A stretch of DNA of 64,000 bases from Hoplostethus atlanticus (taxonomy: Eukaryota; Chordata; Actinopteri; Trachichthyiformes; Trachichthyidae): assembly GCA_034670405.1 (NCBI GenBank), contig JAXDDX010000012.1, positions 2,439,001 through 2,503,000 on the forward strand, written 5' to 3'. The notes beneath the pieces are model-generated. The model did not search any database, had not been told where the DNA came from, and worked only from the letters and a program-made list of their open reading frames with translations. The translations under genes were made by a program, and so were the position numbers. Shown piece by piece: positions 1 to 26,300 of the stretch. The stretch's first letter is position 1. Each line of letters starts with the position of its first letter.

Positions 1-779
1 AGGTATTTGAAAAATGCTATTTGACCCAATTTTGGTCACCTGTCACGTAACTTTTCTGGTCTCTTATCATTATTAAAGTGTATGAACAGTAATCTTCTTG
101 TTTCTGGTTTGTCCTTTTTTCTTTCAGTTAAACCTGCACTGGATTTGCCATTTACTGTAGTTCCTGATTTTACTTGATCAGTCATAGTCAAGTTATATAC
201 CACAAATTAAAATTTGGCATTAAGATAAAGAATGTACTGAACAATATAAATGTATGCCTAGCCAGATGAGTTGTATACAGGTTGACTTCCAAGACCGATT
301 AGGCTAACTTGTCCATGACAAAATAAACAAATAAATATATCAATAAAAATGTATTTTCATCTATCAATGAAGAATCCTTATTGAAATATTGTCAACAGGA
401 AACCTGCCAATAGTCTTTCAATGACCAGCATTATTATATAGATATTTTTCCACATCTTCATAATGGTCACACCACTATAATCAAGTTGTTGATATATAGT
501 ATCTATCTATGTTGTGGCACTGGTGGAATAATAATACCAATGTGTCATTTTCATTTGAGTATTCCTTATGAAAATGACACCCTTTTCTTTGATCACTATC
601 CGGTATTGACTCAGTTTTAATTTTTTTTTTTGATTTTTTTTTTTTGTATAGATTGTAATAAAAAAAATGTAATCTGACATTTTGCATAGTATACACTTCA
701 AAAACTAAGAGAGCATGGTATTTGATGGTTATCTCAGACATGAACATGTGTAGAATAGAGGGGAAACAACACACAGTGG
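1..779. other. AT-rich flank downstream of the myosin gene
   Basis: This stretch lies past the poly(A) signals of the myosin heavy chain gene. It is AT-rich with several A and T homopolymers around 618-668. The open frames are short and do not look like protein. I see no gene in it. Confidence 0.5.
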
Positions 780-794
780 TGCAATCAGAACTGA

Positions 795-807
795 TTTATT
801 CTTTATT
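795..807 (-). terminator. Twin poly(A) signals of the myosin gene
   Basis: Two AATAAA hexamers on the minus strand (802-807 and 795-800) lie about 80-90 nt after the stop codon at 887-889. They imply a short 3' UTR with cleavage near 775-785. Confidence 0.75.
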
Positions 808-886
808 CCACTCATGTTGCATGGAGAACAAAGGAAAACTAAAAGACTACAGTCAAGAGATTTTCAGAGAAATCCAGGTGAGAGCT

Positions 887-11772
<10,886 letters not shown>

Positions 11773-11951
11773 CCTGCTTTCTGTACAGTTAAAAGTAAGG
11801 AATACTCAAGCCACACTCCTGTACAAAACATAATTAGTGCAACTATGGTTACATTGACATTGTTTTTGGAATTATTAGTAATTTTACTGCTGTAATTTAA
11901 ATGATAACACCTAATGGAAATTTAGCCTGGATTCCAGAGAAAATGTCTTAC

Positions 11952-11992
11952 CTGTTTTGATTCCTTTGGTGAGTTGATGGAATGAATCTTTG
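11952..11992 (-). other. 5' untranslated exon 2 of the myosin heavy chain gene
   Basis: On the minus strand this segment is preceded by TTTGCAG and followed by GTAAGACA, so it has an acceptor and a donor. It lies between the TATA-proximal first exon and the ATG exon. Two small untranslated exons before the ATG exon is the usual layout of vertebrate sarcomeric myosin genes. It contains no ATG. Confidence 0.6.
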
Positions 11993-12112
11993 CTGCAAAT
12001 AATACAGAAAAAAATACTGTCAACTGACTTCCCAAAACTTGTTGAATTTTACTTTTAAAAGAAGAAGACAGTTTGAGTGATAGTGAATAAGACTCTGCTT
12101 CACAGTGCTTAC

Positions 12113-12125
12113 CCTGGTGACTTGT
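12113..12125 (-). other. First untranslated exon of the myosin gene (5' end approximate)
   Basis: The minus strand reads CACCAGG then GTAAGCAC, a good splice donor. It lies about 30 bp downstream of the TATA box at 12149-12154. The exact transcription start cannot be read from sequence, so the upper coordinate is estimated from the TATA spacing. Confidence 0.45.
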
Positions 12126-12148
12126 ATTGGTGTGGGCCTCCAGCCCTC

Positions 12149-12154
12149 TTTATA
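12149..12154 (-). promoter_or_regulatory. TATA box of the myosin heavy chain promoter
   Basis: TATAAA on the minus strand lies inside CTTTATAAAG, about 30 bp upstream of the first exon donor. A CACCCCC (CACC-box-like) motif follows upstream at about 12225-12235, and E-box-like CANNTG motifs occur near 12320 and 12430. TATA, CACC and E-box elements are typical of muscle promoters. Only the TATA placement is strong here; the other sites are inferred. Confidence 0.65.
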
Positions 12155-12199
12155 AAGGATGTTGTCTACCCGTACAAGGTAATGACATGAATTATTCAG

Positions 12200-14760
12200 A
12201 TTCTTTACAAGGCGGTTTGTAGTCTGGGGGTGTTTCCCTCTGTGATCTATAAGGCATGTCGTCACAAGTAGCACAGACAAGGTAGTAAAAAAAACATTGA
12301 CCACATTCAGAACATAACCATTTGTTCTCACACTCTCAATTTGGAGATCCTCTTAGTGAGATGACATGAGGTCAACAATGACAGATTTCAGAACCTATGG
12401 TCTATTTTAGCCTACTCCTTCCTACACCTTCACATGGCATTTCTAGCTATCATAGAACCATACAATCATCTGAACCATTGTTTAAGCCACTGAAATTTTG
12501 TTTTTCATCTTTGCTCCAAAACCTGCTGCAATTCTTGCTAAAGCATGGCCTATTTTCCTTGAAACAAAATTATAGGAATGATGGACATAAAGTACAGACA
12601 TATTGCCAGATTCTTTCATGTGACGTGAACAACTCCAGCTGCCTTTTGCTGATGAAGGCAAGGTCAGAATTCTCTCCATTGTCACAAGGAGGAACAGCTA
12701 TAGTAAGCATAACCTATGGCCTGTCTTGTGTCTGTTCCTTCTCTTTGTCCCTGAGGACAAAGATAAACCTGTGAAATTCTTCTTGAATTCTTTCTAACAC
12801 TTGTGAGGTTTGTTTGATTTGCAGACCTTGCCCTCTCATTGTTCTGACGGCTCCCTTGTAGCAGGTGCTTCATGTTTGTATAGGTCTCAGACATAAATCA
12901 GACATAAATAAACACTTAAAGGCCACACATGGAAGAACCCCTCTCATCTAACCTAAAGATGTGGTGCAAGGCCTTGTGCAAACCAAGGCCTAGCTGAGTT
13001 TAATGAAAATATTGGATACAAACTGATAATACATCATGATGTCCATCTGTCTTTGTTCTAGGAAACACTTTGCTACATACTCTGCTACCACTTCACAGAT
13101 CACTACCAGTCGTACATCTGTCTACAGGACTTTGGGAGGTCTTACTTGCTTTCATGACAGTCAGCAATAAATAAGAACACGTAGTATGTAATAGTCATGA
13201 AATCAAGTGTAAACGAAACAAGATTGATACTTAGACTCAACAGTTTCAAATACCTCTATGCCTCTCTTGTTAACCCTTTCTGTGGACCTTAATGTCTTAC
13301 AGTTCCAGTGTCAAACTGCTCAAAGGTTAAGATAGCTGTCAAGGTATCACTGTTCAAGCTACAAGGTGTTAATAGTTTCACAACAAGAAGGAGTCTTCTT
13401 CCAAAGCAGGATCATAGCAAGGCACACAAGAACCTCTTCAAATGCCACGACTTCACACCTCGGGTTTAGCTCTGACCTCCCTTGGCCTCGAGGCCACTTC
13501 CTAACAATATTCAGGGTCTAATTCTCAGCTGTCTAGTTGTCTCTGCAGTCGATAGAGATGTCACTACATGGCCCTACAAGTTTTGTTTCAGAGTTTAGCT
13601 CTTCTTTATTTACTTGAACAAATGGACTCACTTTAACCCAGTCACCTGACCTCCTATGTCTCTGTAGACAGACAGACTGATCCAGGTCAAAACCATTGAG
13701 GGAGTGAATGTCTGTCACACAATAGAGCCAGTCAGTTGCACAAACAGTAATAACAGTAATATGCATTGTAAATTAGGAATCGCAAAAGATTCTAGTACAT
13801 TTGTCCTTGTAGTACTTTTATATAAATATATTAGATTTGATTAAATGGAAGTTAAATGATCCCAGTGGGGAAATTGGGTGATTGCAGCAGCAAAGACGAA
13901 CGTATAGATATGTATTGATAATACAACAAAGAGAGCATGCTGAAGATAGGGCTAATACAGAACTCCTTCAATAGAAAATGTTACTTGAACTTTGACTTAA
14001 TTAAACAAGGAATTCTCTTTGAGAGAAAAATCTATAAATGAACGTAAAGGGCCTTGCTGCACCCGTTTGTATTAGTATAGGCCTCTGTCATACTAGACAA
14101 CTTAGTAGCAGCGATATGGAAGGTCAAATAGTTTGGGGAATCTCCTGGCTCTGTTGTGGCCCCACATAGACATTGGTTAAAGGATTATTTACAAAGTGTT
14201 TCAACACACAACCTATGTTGTTCTATATTTATTTACTAATTTCCACAGGAGAGTGAGCTACTTATCTGTGTGATTTATGTCTGGCCCCAAGCTATATTGC
14301 AGACCTGTGCAGCTTCAGATCCTCAGTCAGCACGGTCACATTATTATTATATTATAATCATCCTTTGTGACTAACCTCAAGATTATTGACCCCTTATCAG
14401 CACACACACACACACCTCAATTAGCCCCGCCCCCCCCAGGCATCCCTTGCACAAAAAAAGGAGGATGCTAAAATACTGACAGCACTCAGTATTGATTATT
14501 GATTAGTCATGCCATTTCCAGGAGCAATCTGATTCTGGTTGAGAAACATAACAGTTATTTATGTCAACTAACACTTTGCCTGTTGCAACTCTCACCATCA
14601 ACACACAGAACTTGGCCTAACACTAAATGATCAGACATTGTGGATACCACAGCATGGGGTTTGGCAGACTAGTCCTCTACATCTATCATCACGTATTGAA
14701 TTTAGGTTGCTGTGTATGTAGTTCACAGTTGTTTGATGAGGTGACTTACAGCATAATCAT
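12200..14760. other. Intergenic region upstream of the myosin gene, no gene seen
   Basis: No open frame here looks like a conserved protein and no splice-flanked exon is recognisable. The first few hundred bases probably hold the myosin promoter and enhancers. A short (AC)n and a C-run occur near 14400-14440. Confidence 0.5.
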
Positions 14761-14764
14761 ACAT

Positions 14765-15340
14765 CTTAAAAGAGACCATATTACCCCGTCCTAGCCTCTC
14801 CTCATTGGCTTGCGGTTATTTTTAGATTCGATATTAAGGTCCTGCTAACTTTTAAGGCTCTCCACGGTCTGGCCCCCAGTCACATCACTGACCTTCTAAC
14901 CCCCCATGAGCCGGAGCGTAACCTGAGATCTTCAGGGGCACTTTTGACCGTCTCTAAGTTTAAAGACCTAAGACAAGACTAAAGACCAAAGCTGATTGGA
15001 CTTTTGCCATCAGGGCACCTGCTCTTTGGAACGCCCTACCTGAAACTCTCCAGTCAGCAAAATCAGAATCATCCTTTGAACCACCCAAAACGCACTTTTA
15101 TGAAAAGGCCTTTTTGTAATATGTGTGTTCTTTTTATTCTCATTTTCTTGTTTTATTGTTGTCACATGCTACTTTTACTGGGCTCTATTTATTACATTTT
15201 TATTTGTATCTTTCTACTCTTTTCCTAAGATTTCATTGCTAGTTTTAGTCTTTACTTTAATTATTTCCTGTTAAGCACTTTGTAAATATGTTTTTGAAAG
15301 GTGCTATATAAATAAAGCTCATTATTATTGTTATCTTTCA
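14765..15340 (+). mobile_element. Degenerate 3' end of an L2-like non-LTR retrotransposon
   Basis: Broken translations resemble the end of fish LINE reverse transcriptases: segments like KALHGLAPSHITDLLTPHEP and then LRSSGALL, with frameshifts. The tail (AAGCACTTTG followed by GGTGCTATATAAATAAAGCTC and an ATT-rich end) is the usual 3' terminus of such elements. The copy is 5'-truncated and has no intact frame, so it is inactive. Confidence 0.7.
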
Positions 15341-15344
15341 GAAA

Positions 15345-16473
15345 AGGTAAATTAAATTTCTACACAATAAATAGTGAACTGTCAGTGCTTCATTAGACAT
15401 AAAGAAGAGCCCCTTAAAAGTTATTTCCCTCTGTTTGTATAATTGAACATATTGGATTCACATTGCTGTCCGACAGCCATTACCAGTTTCCAGTGGATTA
15501 CAGACTATACATATGAAATGTTCCCCCATGGGACCACGACCACGGGGGGTTGAGTTTGAAGTGTAGCGTGTGCTGTAGCTGTTGCCATCCTTCACCCTGG
15601 TGAACAATGAGGTGCAACCCGACCCGCTCTGCTCACTGCACATTGTCTCCTTCCCTTTGTCCTTGAGTATAAAGATAACTCGCTGGCATTCCTGCTGAGT
15701 GCCTCTCTCTGATTGAGGCGGACAGCTTGGGAGGTGCATTGACATCTCTAGATGAAATAGCAACACATGTCTTGCCCATAAAAGTCTGATCTCTGCAATG
15801 CATTTCACTTATAGCAGCTATACTTTACAGCATGGGTGACTAGCCTGCCCCTAAAACGAATACCCCAATGACTTTTGCAATAATAAAACTTTTATCCTTT
15901 AAACTTTTTTATCCTAGTTAAAATACGAAACTCAACCCCGTAGCCTTGTTATACTCCGAGCTGTTGAGATGTCAGCATGCTTTCATTAGGGGCCGTGCAC
16001 CATAGGAGTAGGGCACCTTGTAATCCATGGTTTTCTTATTATTCCATATGGGTGTCTGGCAGCCCATAGAACCGATTGGTCGCTTTTTCTGAAACTCGGC
16101 ACAGTGATAGAGCACTATGTGTACTATCCACACTGAAAATTTGGTGACCCCATGACCTTTTCCTCTAGCAGCATCATCAGGCCAAACTTTCACATTTATG
16201 AAAAGTATCTCCTGACCCATTTGTCGTACAGTCACTCCACCTGTACCCAGAGAACAACTTTGCCATAAGGACCTACGATTTCTGCCATATTGGATTTTCT
16301 GGATCTTTATTGTGTCTCTTCTCTCTCCATGTTGAATACATAGTGGTTCTCAAAGTAACATCCTGTCAACCAAAGAGGAGGAACTAGTTAGTGAGCTGAG
16401 CTTCTGTAGTGGTTGGTTGGAATGAAAACCTGCAGACTGTTGGACCTTTCATGGACCAGGATGGAGAAACTCC
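15345..16473. other. Intergenic, probably repeat-derived sequence
   Basis: No gene is recognised. The segment at about 15990-16260 (GGGGCCGTGCACCATAGG onward) has the look of an interspersed fish repeat, but I cannot name the family. The open frames present have no recognisable domain. Confidence 0.35.
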
Positions 16474-16590
16474 AGTGTCCAGGTGGCTCAGTTGGATCCT
16501 GTTCAGATCATGTACCTTCAGCATCCTGGGTTCAAATCCCACCTCTGACCCTTGTTGCATTTCACTCCTGTCTCTCCCAAAGTATATATA
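16474..16590 (+). mobile_element. tRNA-derived SINE, plus orientation
   Basis: It carries an A-box-like GGTGGCTCAG and a B-box-like GGGTTCAAATCC about 50 bp apart, followed by a body with CACTCCTGTCTCTCCCA. The same arrangement occurs in opposite orientation at 17333, 26229, 30183 and 55926, so this is one dispersed family. Confidence 0.7.
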
Positions 16591-16764
16591 TAATGAGAAC
16601 CCCTTATTTAAACTGACAGCCTTTTTTCTCAGGAAACATGGTGTAGAAATTCTAATCACATGGTACAACAGAAGAAATGACCACTAGATGGTGCTGTCAT
16701 ATCTCTGGCTGCATGTGGAAACCACATGACCAAGAAGAAGGGAATCCAGTCAAAGCTTTACCAC

Positions 16765-16875
16765 TACCATTACTACTACTATTACTACTACTACTACCAC
16801 TACTACTACCACCATTACTACTACTATGACAAGTACCACTTTGACGACTCCTGCTACTACAACCACTACTACGTC
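16765..16875 (+). repeat. Imperfect (ACT)n trinucleotide microsatellite
   Basis: It consists of repeated CTACTACTACC/ATT units with point interruptions. No coding context. Confidence 0.8.
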
Positions 16876-17332
16876 TTTTGCATGGCCCCTTAATTGCTGC
16901 TTGCAGCTATATTTCAATCATGGGAGGCTGGGATTACGATTACAAGAATTTATTGCAACAACAACATGAAAAATGTGCAGAAGCAGAGGTTTGGAGTAGA
17001 CTCCAAGATGTATGCAAGGTGAAGGTGAAGGTAGGGTCAAGCTCCCCAGGCTGAAGATCTAACCCCTATCTTATGGAGCCGTGATGCTGCTGGTGGCGGG
17101 GGAGGTGGTGGTGTGTCAATCTGATGTGGTTAGGCAGCTGAAATGACAGAAACGCACGGAAGCAGCAGAAGGGGGTAAAAGTGTGAAATGATTTGTGATT
17201 GTTTCCCGAAGAGGGTGTGAGGGGAGGATAAAGGGGGCTGAGGTGGGTGGATAGTTGGCAATGCTGCTAGGCGAGTTTCGGCTCCAGTGGACAGAGTTAG
17301 GAATGAAAGAGAGAGGTAGCCTTCCTGATTGT

Positions 17333-17490
17333 TTTTTGGGCATTTTTTGCCTTTATTTTATAGTCAGTAGAGAAAGACTGGGTGACAGAGGAGGAATGAC
17401 ATGCAACAAAGGTCCCCGGCCGGATTCGAACCCAGGACATCACGGTTATGTGGTATGTGCTTTAGACGGCTGAGCCACCAGGACGCACCA
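17333..17490 (-). mobile_element. tRNA-derived SINE, minus orientation
   Basis: Read on the minus strand it begins GCGTCCTGGTGGCTCAGCC (A-box-like), then has the B box GGGTTCGAATCC at 17422-17433, and ends in a T-rich body (plus-strand GCATTTTTTGCC). This is the best-preserved of the five copies in the window. Confidence 0.78.
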
Positions 17491-17847
17491 ATTGAGCTTC
17501 ATTTTTTTTATTGTTCTGATTAGGTGATTACAATGGACAGGGAATACTTTTGATAGATGTCCCTACTAAGACAGCCAGCAGTGGAGTGAAGCTAAGGAGG
17601 GGAGGGCTGATCTTAGGCATTAGAGGTTACAATAGCAAGCAAAAGGTTACGATGCTATGTCAGATAGAATTTCTTCAGACTTTAACACCAGCTTTATTTG
17701 TTTGACCTAAGCTGCTTAGTTGTTTAACCTTTGTAAGTAGAAAGGTTAAATCTAACTGAACACAACGTAGAAAAAATCTCAGCTGTGATGTTCTGATTTA
17801 GCTGATCAGTGAGTATTCACTATGCTTTCTTAGGTATAAGTAAATTC

Positions 17848-20349
<2,502 letters not shown>

Positions 20350-23300
20350 TTAGGTCTCTGGGTTGGGCGTGGCCAGCAGGGGCACGTTGTCCCTCCTCCT
20401 CCTGCCCAGCGGGGGGCGTCGGTACTGCTCCCCGTCAGCCAGCGTCTGGGGCAGCGGCTTCCTCTTGCTCTCGGGCAGCAGCAGGATGGACAGCACAGCC
20501 AGCAGGGCCAGCGAGGAGTAGACGACGTGGTGCAGGAAGTAACCGTAGTGGTTCCTCAGGTCCATGAGCGGGGAGCTGAGGCGGCCCACACAGCCCAGGG
20601 CGAGCACCGCACCCACAACGCTGCCCCTGCAGAGACACAGCGCCTCAGCTTAGTTTGGTTTACATTCAACATATACATAACACTGACAAAGAGTATCTCA
20701 TCCCACTATTTCTAAAAGTATTGAAACAAAGCTGTTATGTAAGTTGATCTTCCCTCCCTCCTTTTAAGACAGCAGGATACTTCTATTCATTACTAATGGA
20801 GATTGATGGATTCCTCCTCTCCTCTCCCCCACTATTTCCTGCATTTTTTATGCTGTCCTGATTCTTTTCAGTGAGAGTTTTTAACACAAATTATTAATCA
20901 CATCCCCCTTATTAACGACATTTTAATACATTTTAGCAAAACCACCGGGGGGAAAGAGCACTTTACCCTGTACTCCATCACCAGCTTGAGCCAATCACCA
21001 TCTGGCTGTGTTAGTGTTCTCTTACCTGATGATGGTGGGCATAATCTCGGCAGTGAAGAGGATGCAGAGAGAGGCGGTGGCCTGGGAGGAGAAGAGACCC
21101 AGTACAGAGAAAACTGTGATGGCCGCCTCGCTCAGATCTAAAGGGAAGGGGGAGAGCAGCAGTTAGTCTGTGGGGCTGTACGTTGAAGCACAGTGTTTTC
21201 CATTTTGTTTTATTTTCACACCAAGAATCGAAGCACCCTGATGATGGCATTTCAGACACAAAACAAATCTTGGAGAAATCTGACCATGAATCGGCCTGCT
21301 CTATTATCTTTTCCTTTTCAAACTCAACCTCATTCATTGACAATAAACAGCAAGGTAAATAACAAGCAACCATGAAGAGGTCATTTAAGACCAACTCAAC
21401 ACAGCCCAGTGCTCCGGCCCCCAGAGCCTTCGATAAATGGCTAAAGCTCAGTGCCTGACAGCTTTGACTTTGCTGCCACCGCAGTGTCCTACATAAACTG
21501 AGATGTCATGGCCACTTTGGGCCACAAGGGGGAGACTGAGACTCAGGCAATGATGATGTGTGTCTAAAAAGCATCATATCAACTATTCTTCCATAAACAG
21601 AATTTTCCATTATGCTTTTTCAGGATGCATCATGCACAGTAATTGAGTAATTGAAGAGGTAAGCAGTCTTCTGCCAGTAACTGAGGGAACAATTTGTATG
21701 CTATGAATAACATCATTTAGGTTATATTTTGGAGAGGCTCAAATCTTAGACTTTTCAAAGCAATGTGACACTGGGTCCATACAGCTTTGAATAACAGGAC
21801 TACAGACTCGCTGGTTAGTTCACAAGGCTAACATGAATTAAGAAATGAATAGTCTTAATAGATCAGCGATCCTGGATCTAAGGTCAACATCTAACACCCC
21901 AACTTCTACCTTCATTCCAGTTAGGATTTGAGGGAAATAGCCCTTTAATCTTGTATAGACCAAACAACAGGGGGCGATTTAAGTGCTGATGAAGGGAGAT
22001 GGAATCTCCCTAGCAAAATGTATGAATAGCTTTCCCTGCTTGACTTGAGATTTACTTGGAAAAGTTCAAGAAAACAATGATTTTCCTGCCATCCACAGCC
22101 CTGCTTACAGTTCATGAGTCCCAGGAGGATCAAAGACGCCAGCCCCGTCATCGTCATGGCAAGCAGCAGGATGCCACGGCGACCGCACCTGTCCACGGTT
22201 GCCCACAGCAACAGCCAGGCACCTCCCCCTGCACAGACGGACAGCAGGTACGTCCAGTAGAAGCTGGAGGTGGTGCCTTCGACTTCACCACGGAAAGAGC
22301 TGTAGCAGTGACTAATGCCATGGGAGATGAACCTGAGAGGGGGAGGGAGGGCAAAGAAAGAAAAACATTAAGAAAGAGGGATAGAGGGAGGAATCATATA
22401 CTTTAAAAAATATATTTAAATAAGTACATAATGATTTAGTCTTGAGATAAACACAGACTGGTAGAGCTGCAGCAGCACTGTAAATAAAGTGTGTTGCAAA
22501 GGGAGAAGACTTGAAACAGCAGCATCGCTAAATAAATGTCAAGAGTTGAAGATGACTTACGAGGTGAAGCCGAGCACACACATGTTCTTCCAGATGTTCC
22601 TGCTGTGGAAAAGCTCAGGGAAGGAAAGGTGGGGACGGGTGGAGGGCGCCGGTTCTGAATCCAGTTCTGCAGCAACCAAACACAACGACAGTGTCCCAAA
22701 CAGGGTTTTTCATTTGAATGGTTTTTCATTTTAATTCACAGTTCAATAAAACGTAGAATTAAGTAACTTGGTTTCTCATTTTATTCATAGTTCATTCTCA
22801 ATTTAATCAGTTCTAGAAGATATCTAAAAGGGCAATAAGTACGATTCACTGATTTCACTGTCCCAAAGCACAAAATGACCATAATATATCTGCAGGGGGT
22901 TGATAGGGTTGTTTATCAGTACCAATGAGTCAATCAAACCAATCACAGGCCACTGTAGGGGATGGGAGGCGTGGGGTACAGAGGTCCTAGATTACTTAAT
23001 TCCCCTTTAAGAAAACAGTAACAGACATGAACAGGTTCAACCAGTCTATCAGAATGTAACTGAACAAGAAACCTTCATCATTAGTAAACACAGTGGTAGC
23101 CATTGTAGATGTAGATGCGTATATCTAACATTAGCGCTGATAGATTTTTCAACCCATTCCCCTTGGAGGTGGAGGAATAGTGCAGAATAAGTGCAGCGAG
23201 CATGTAAAGAGTGTGGCTTCTACAATGCTTACATCTGTTAAGGTCACTTTCAAATTTCATGTTCAGTGGAGAGAATTAAAACTGAATTGAATCCAACTCT

Positions 23301-26300
23301 AGTCTCGATAAAGAGGCACAGCTAGTTTCATAGCTCAAGTGAAGTGTATCTTAATGGAAGGTGAAAAGGAAAAGGAAGTTTTGCTTGACTTGAGATGACA
23401 CTGTAGCAGTGATGTAAACAAAAGGAAACTCCTCCCAGCCTGGAAAGACATATTCACATATAAACCGTTGAAGAGCCCTGTGAATGTCCAGTTGTTTTCC
23501 AAAGGCACGTGTTGTGGCCGCGGGTCATCATCCTCTATTATCAGTCCATTTTTTATTTAGGTACCATGTGGTTCATGGAATCATAACAGAGCCTTAGGTA
23601 TTAGTGTGACTGACTCTTGTTTTGAAATGCATTGCAATACGTAATACATAACTAATGCAGGTTATCATAGGCTGAATATTGTTTCAATCCCATGGCAGGG
23701 TGTAGGCAATAACACCAAACTGTAGTCACTCTTTCAGGTGAAAAAGCGGCGCCACGTGTGACGAGAGAATCTGATCTTTCATCTTGGCGTGAACACATCC
23801 CTGCATACACACCTGTGAAGCTCTCATCGTCCCTCACATCTCTGCTGGAATTTCTTCTATCGCTGAAGGAGTTCATGTCAGCAGATCTCTCTGACAGAAG
23901 GAGCCAGCGAGGAGACTCTGGAAATACCCCAGGAATACTGTGGGAATGGAAACGTCATATCTTTGTCAGCCTTCACCCGGCAAGTTTTAACACTTTGAAG
24001 CCGCAACACAGATTTGCTCTTTCCATTGCAAGAAAGAAAAAAAAAAATCAGCAGATCTGGGTCACAAAGAATTATCTGAAATGTTTGTTTCCTTGTTAAT
24101 CCAGCTTTTCTTTCATTCCTAATAAGACCTATAATTCATGGTCGATAAGCGTATTTTAATCACTGTTAAATTGGTTTTGAAACTACAATAAAAGCTTATC
24201 TTGTAAGAGAGGTCTTGGAGGGACTAGGGACCTTAAACAAAGTAGCCCTAATGAATTCAGACATGAGCTAAAAGGCTCAATGCGACTAGGGGATTGGAAT
24301 CAATACGATCCAGCAAAGCTCTCAGCAAGTCAGTTTGCATCAAGACACTTTAATCAAATGACCATCAAGTTCCCTCATTCTCTTGTCCTTACTCTGCAGT
24401 TCCTCAGAGGAATAAACACACACGCAAACACCTATGCTGACTCAGGTACACACACAGTGGATATCGAAGGTCTACACACCCTTTCCAGTTTTCTTTTTAC
24501 TGCCTTCAGGCCAGAAATGAGAGCCCATTAAATCAGGGTTTGGATTTGGATTTGGATTTGGATATGGAAACCAGAGAAATCAGCAAAAGGTAACTCGTTT
24601 CTGACTGTCTCAGAAATGGAAAAGTAGAAACTAGAAAGAAAAAATTCATAAAAACTAGAAATTTAAAAATACAAATTTAAAAATAAAACATTCAAAGGGT
24701 GTGCAGACACTCACTCAGAGGCGCTCACAGACAAATCAAAATCCATGTACACACACAGACACTTAACTATGCTCACTCACAGACAGCAAAACAAATGCAC
24801 ACACTTATATATATATTTATACCCATAGCTGAGGAAGAGTGTTAGTGGGGCGGCGCCGGCTCCCAGCAGGCCCCTCCAGGACTGGCAGCCCAGGGCCACG
24901 GCAAGCAGGAGCAGCTCCCCGGCTACGGTCATCAGACCAGCCAGCATGGTCACCACCAGCCTCAGAGAAGGCTCGCACAGCTCCAGGCCTGCACGTCAAA
25001 CACCGAGATACAACACGGAGAACACGTCAGATATGATCAATCAACTTCAGTGTCTATGTAGCCCTCCAAGGCAGCATTTGGTTTAATGCAGTAACAATAA
25101 CAATAAACTTTAAAAAAAAGTGCTGCACATAAAATAAAACAAAACACGACAATACCTAAAATACACATAAGAGCAATAAAAGACATCATGGAAATACAAC
25201 AAGCAAATAAATTAGCAGTAAAACGCACTTAAAAACATGAACTGAGGCAGCTAGGCGGATGTTGACAGATTGCTCGATAATGTCGAGGCTCTGATAGCAA
25301 AAGCTCTGCCACCTCTTGACTTGATCTTGGACGGGGGACAGCTAACAGAGCTTTATTCATGATACAGGACAGGGCAAAGTTATTCACTTTAAAGGTAATC
25401 AATAAAATCTTAAAATCAATTCTAAAGTCACCAGGTAGCCAGTGTAGAAGGTGGTGCTGAGATGGGATTTATGTCCTTGAAGGACTAGGTCATGTGACTA
25501 CCCACAGCACCCCCAAGCCGGCATCACGCTAAGTGCTAGCACAAAAAATATGCAATGATTGAAAGCGTGGATATTTAGTGCCGCTGTTCTTCCAACTGCC
25601 TTTAGTCTGATGAAAAGCAGTGTTAATGAATTCATACAGCTTGGGAGCAGCTCTCAGAGTGCAGACTTTATTACCTGGTTCAGACTGGGGTGTTTTTATT
25701 CTGCTCGTCTACAGATATAGCCCCCATATCCACACCGGGGAGAGAATGCACAGTGCATCCTGCTGGTGGGTTTAGTGGGACAAGTACAATATCACATGTG
25801 TTCAATGTAATGAGTTCACGTCCCACTCATGACCTTGATTACATCTCAGCTTCTTTCTCACTCCTATCGTTTGTGTCACTCTCCACTGTATACAATCTAC
25901 TGAAGCAGAAATGCCTTAAACACAATCATAAAAGAAGACAATGTAGGAATATTGTGTATTTCTACCAAATGATACAAATAATACAAAATTGAGGAAAAAA
26001 ACGACTCTGACCAAAAGTTTTTTTCCTCTGAGCGGTTGACAAAAAGCAGTTTCATGCCCTGGTCCTAAATGTCACACTCTAGTGTTAATTCTCTCACTTT
26101 TATTCTGCCGTTCGAGCTTCATTAGTGTCAGAAGCGAGCATAAAGTTAATATAAGTTTACATCCAAGATTATCCATCCTTTTCAGTTCAGTACAGTAGAC
26201 ACAACAGCCATCAATTCCTTTATTTATATATGTGTTTGCCTTTATTTGGACAGTCAACAGTGGAGAGAGAGAGGAAATATCGGGTGAGAAAGGAGGAATG

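Noticed and set aside
15458-15808. 116-residue minus-strand open frame
   Set aside because: No domain, no splice signals and no neighbours support it. It lies in repeat-like intergenic DNA.
12620-15830. Weak similarity between about 12720-12830 and 15640-15720
   Set aside because: The shared stretch (CCTTCtCTTTGTCC then AAAGATAA) is short, and the rest does not align by eye. It is not enough to call a duplication.
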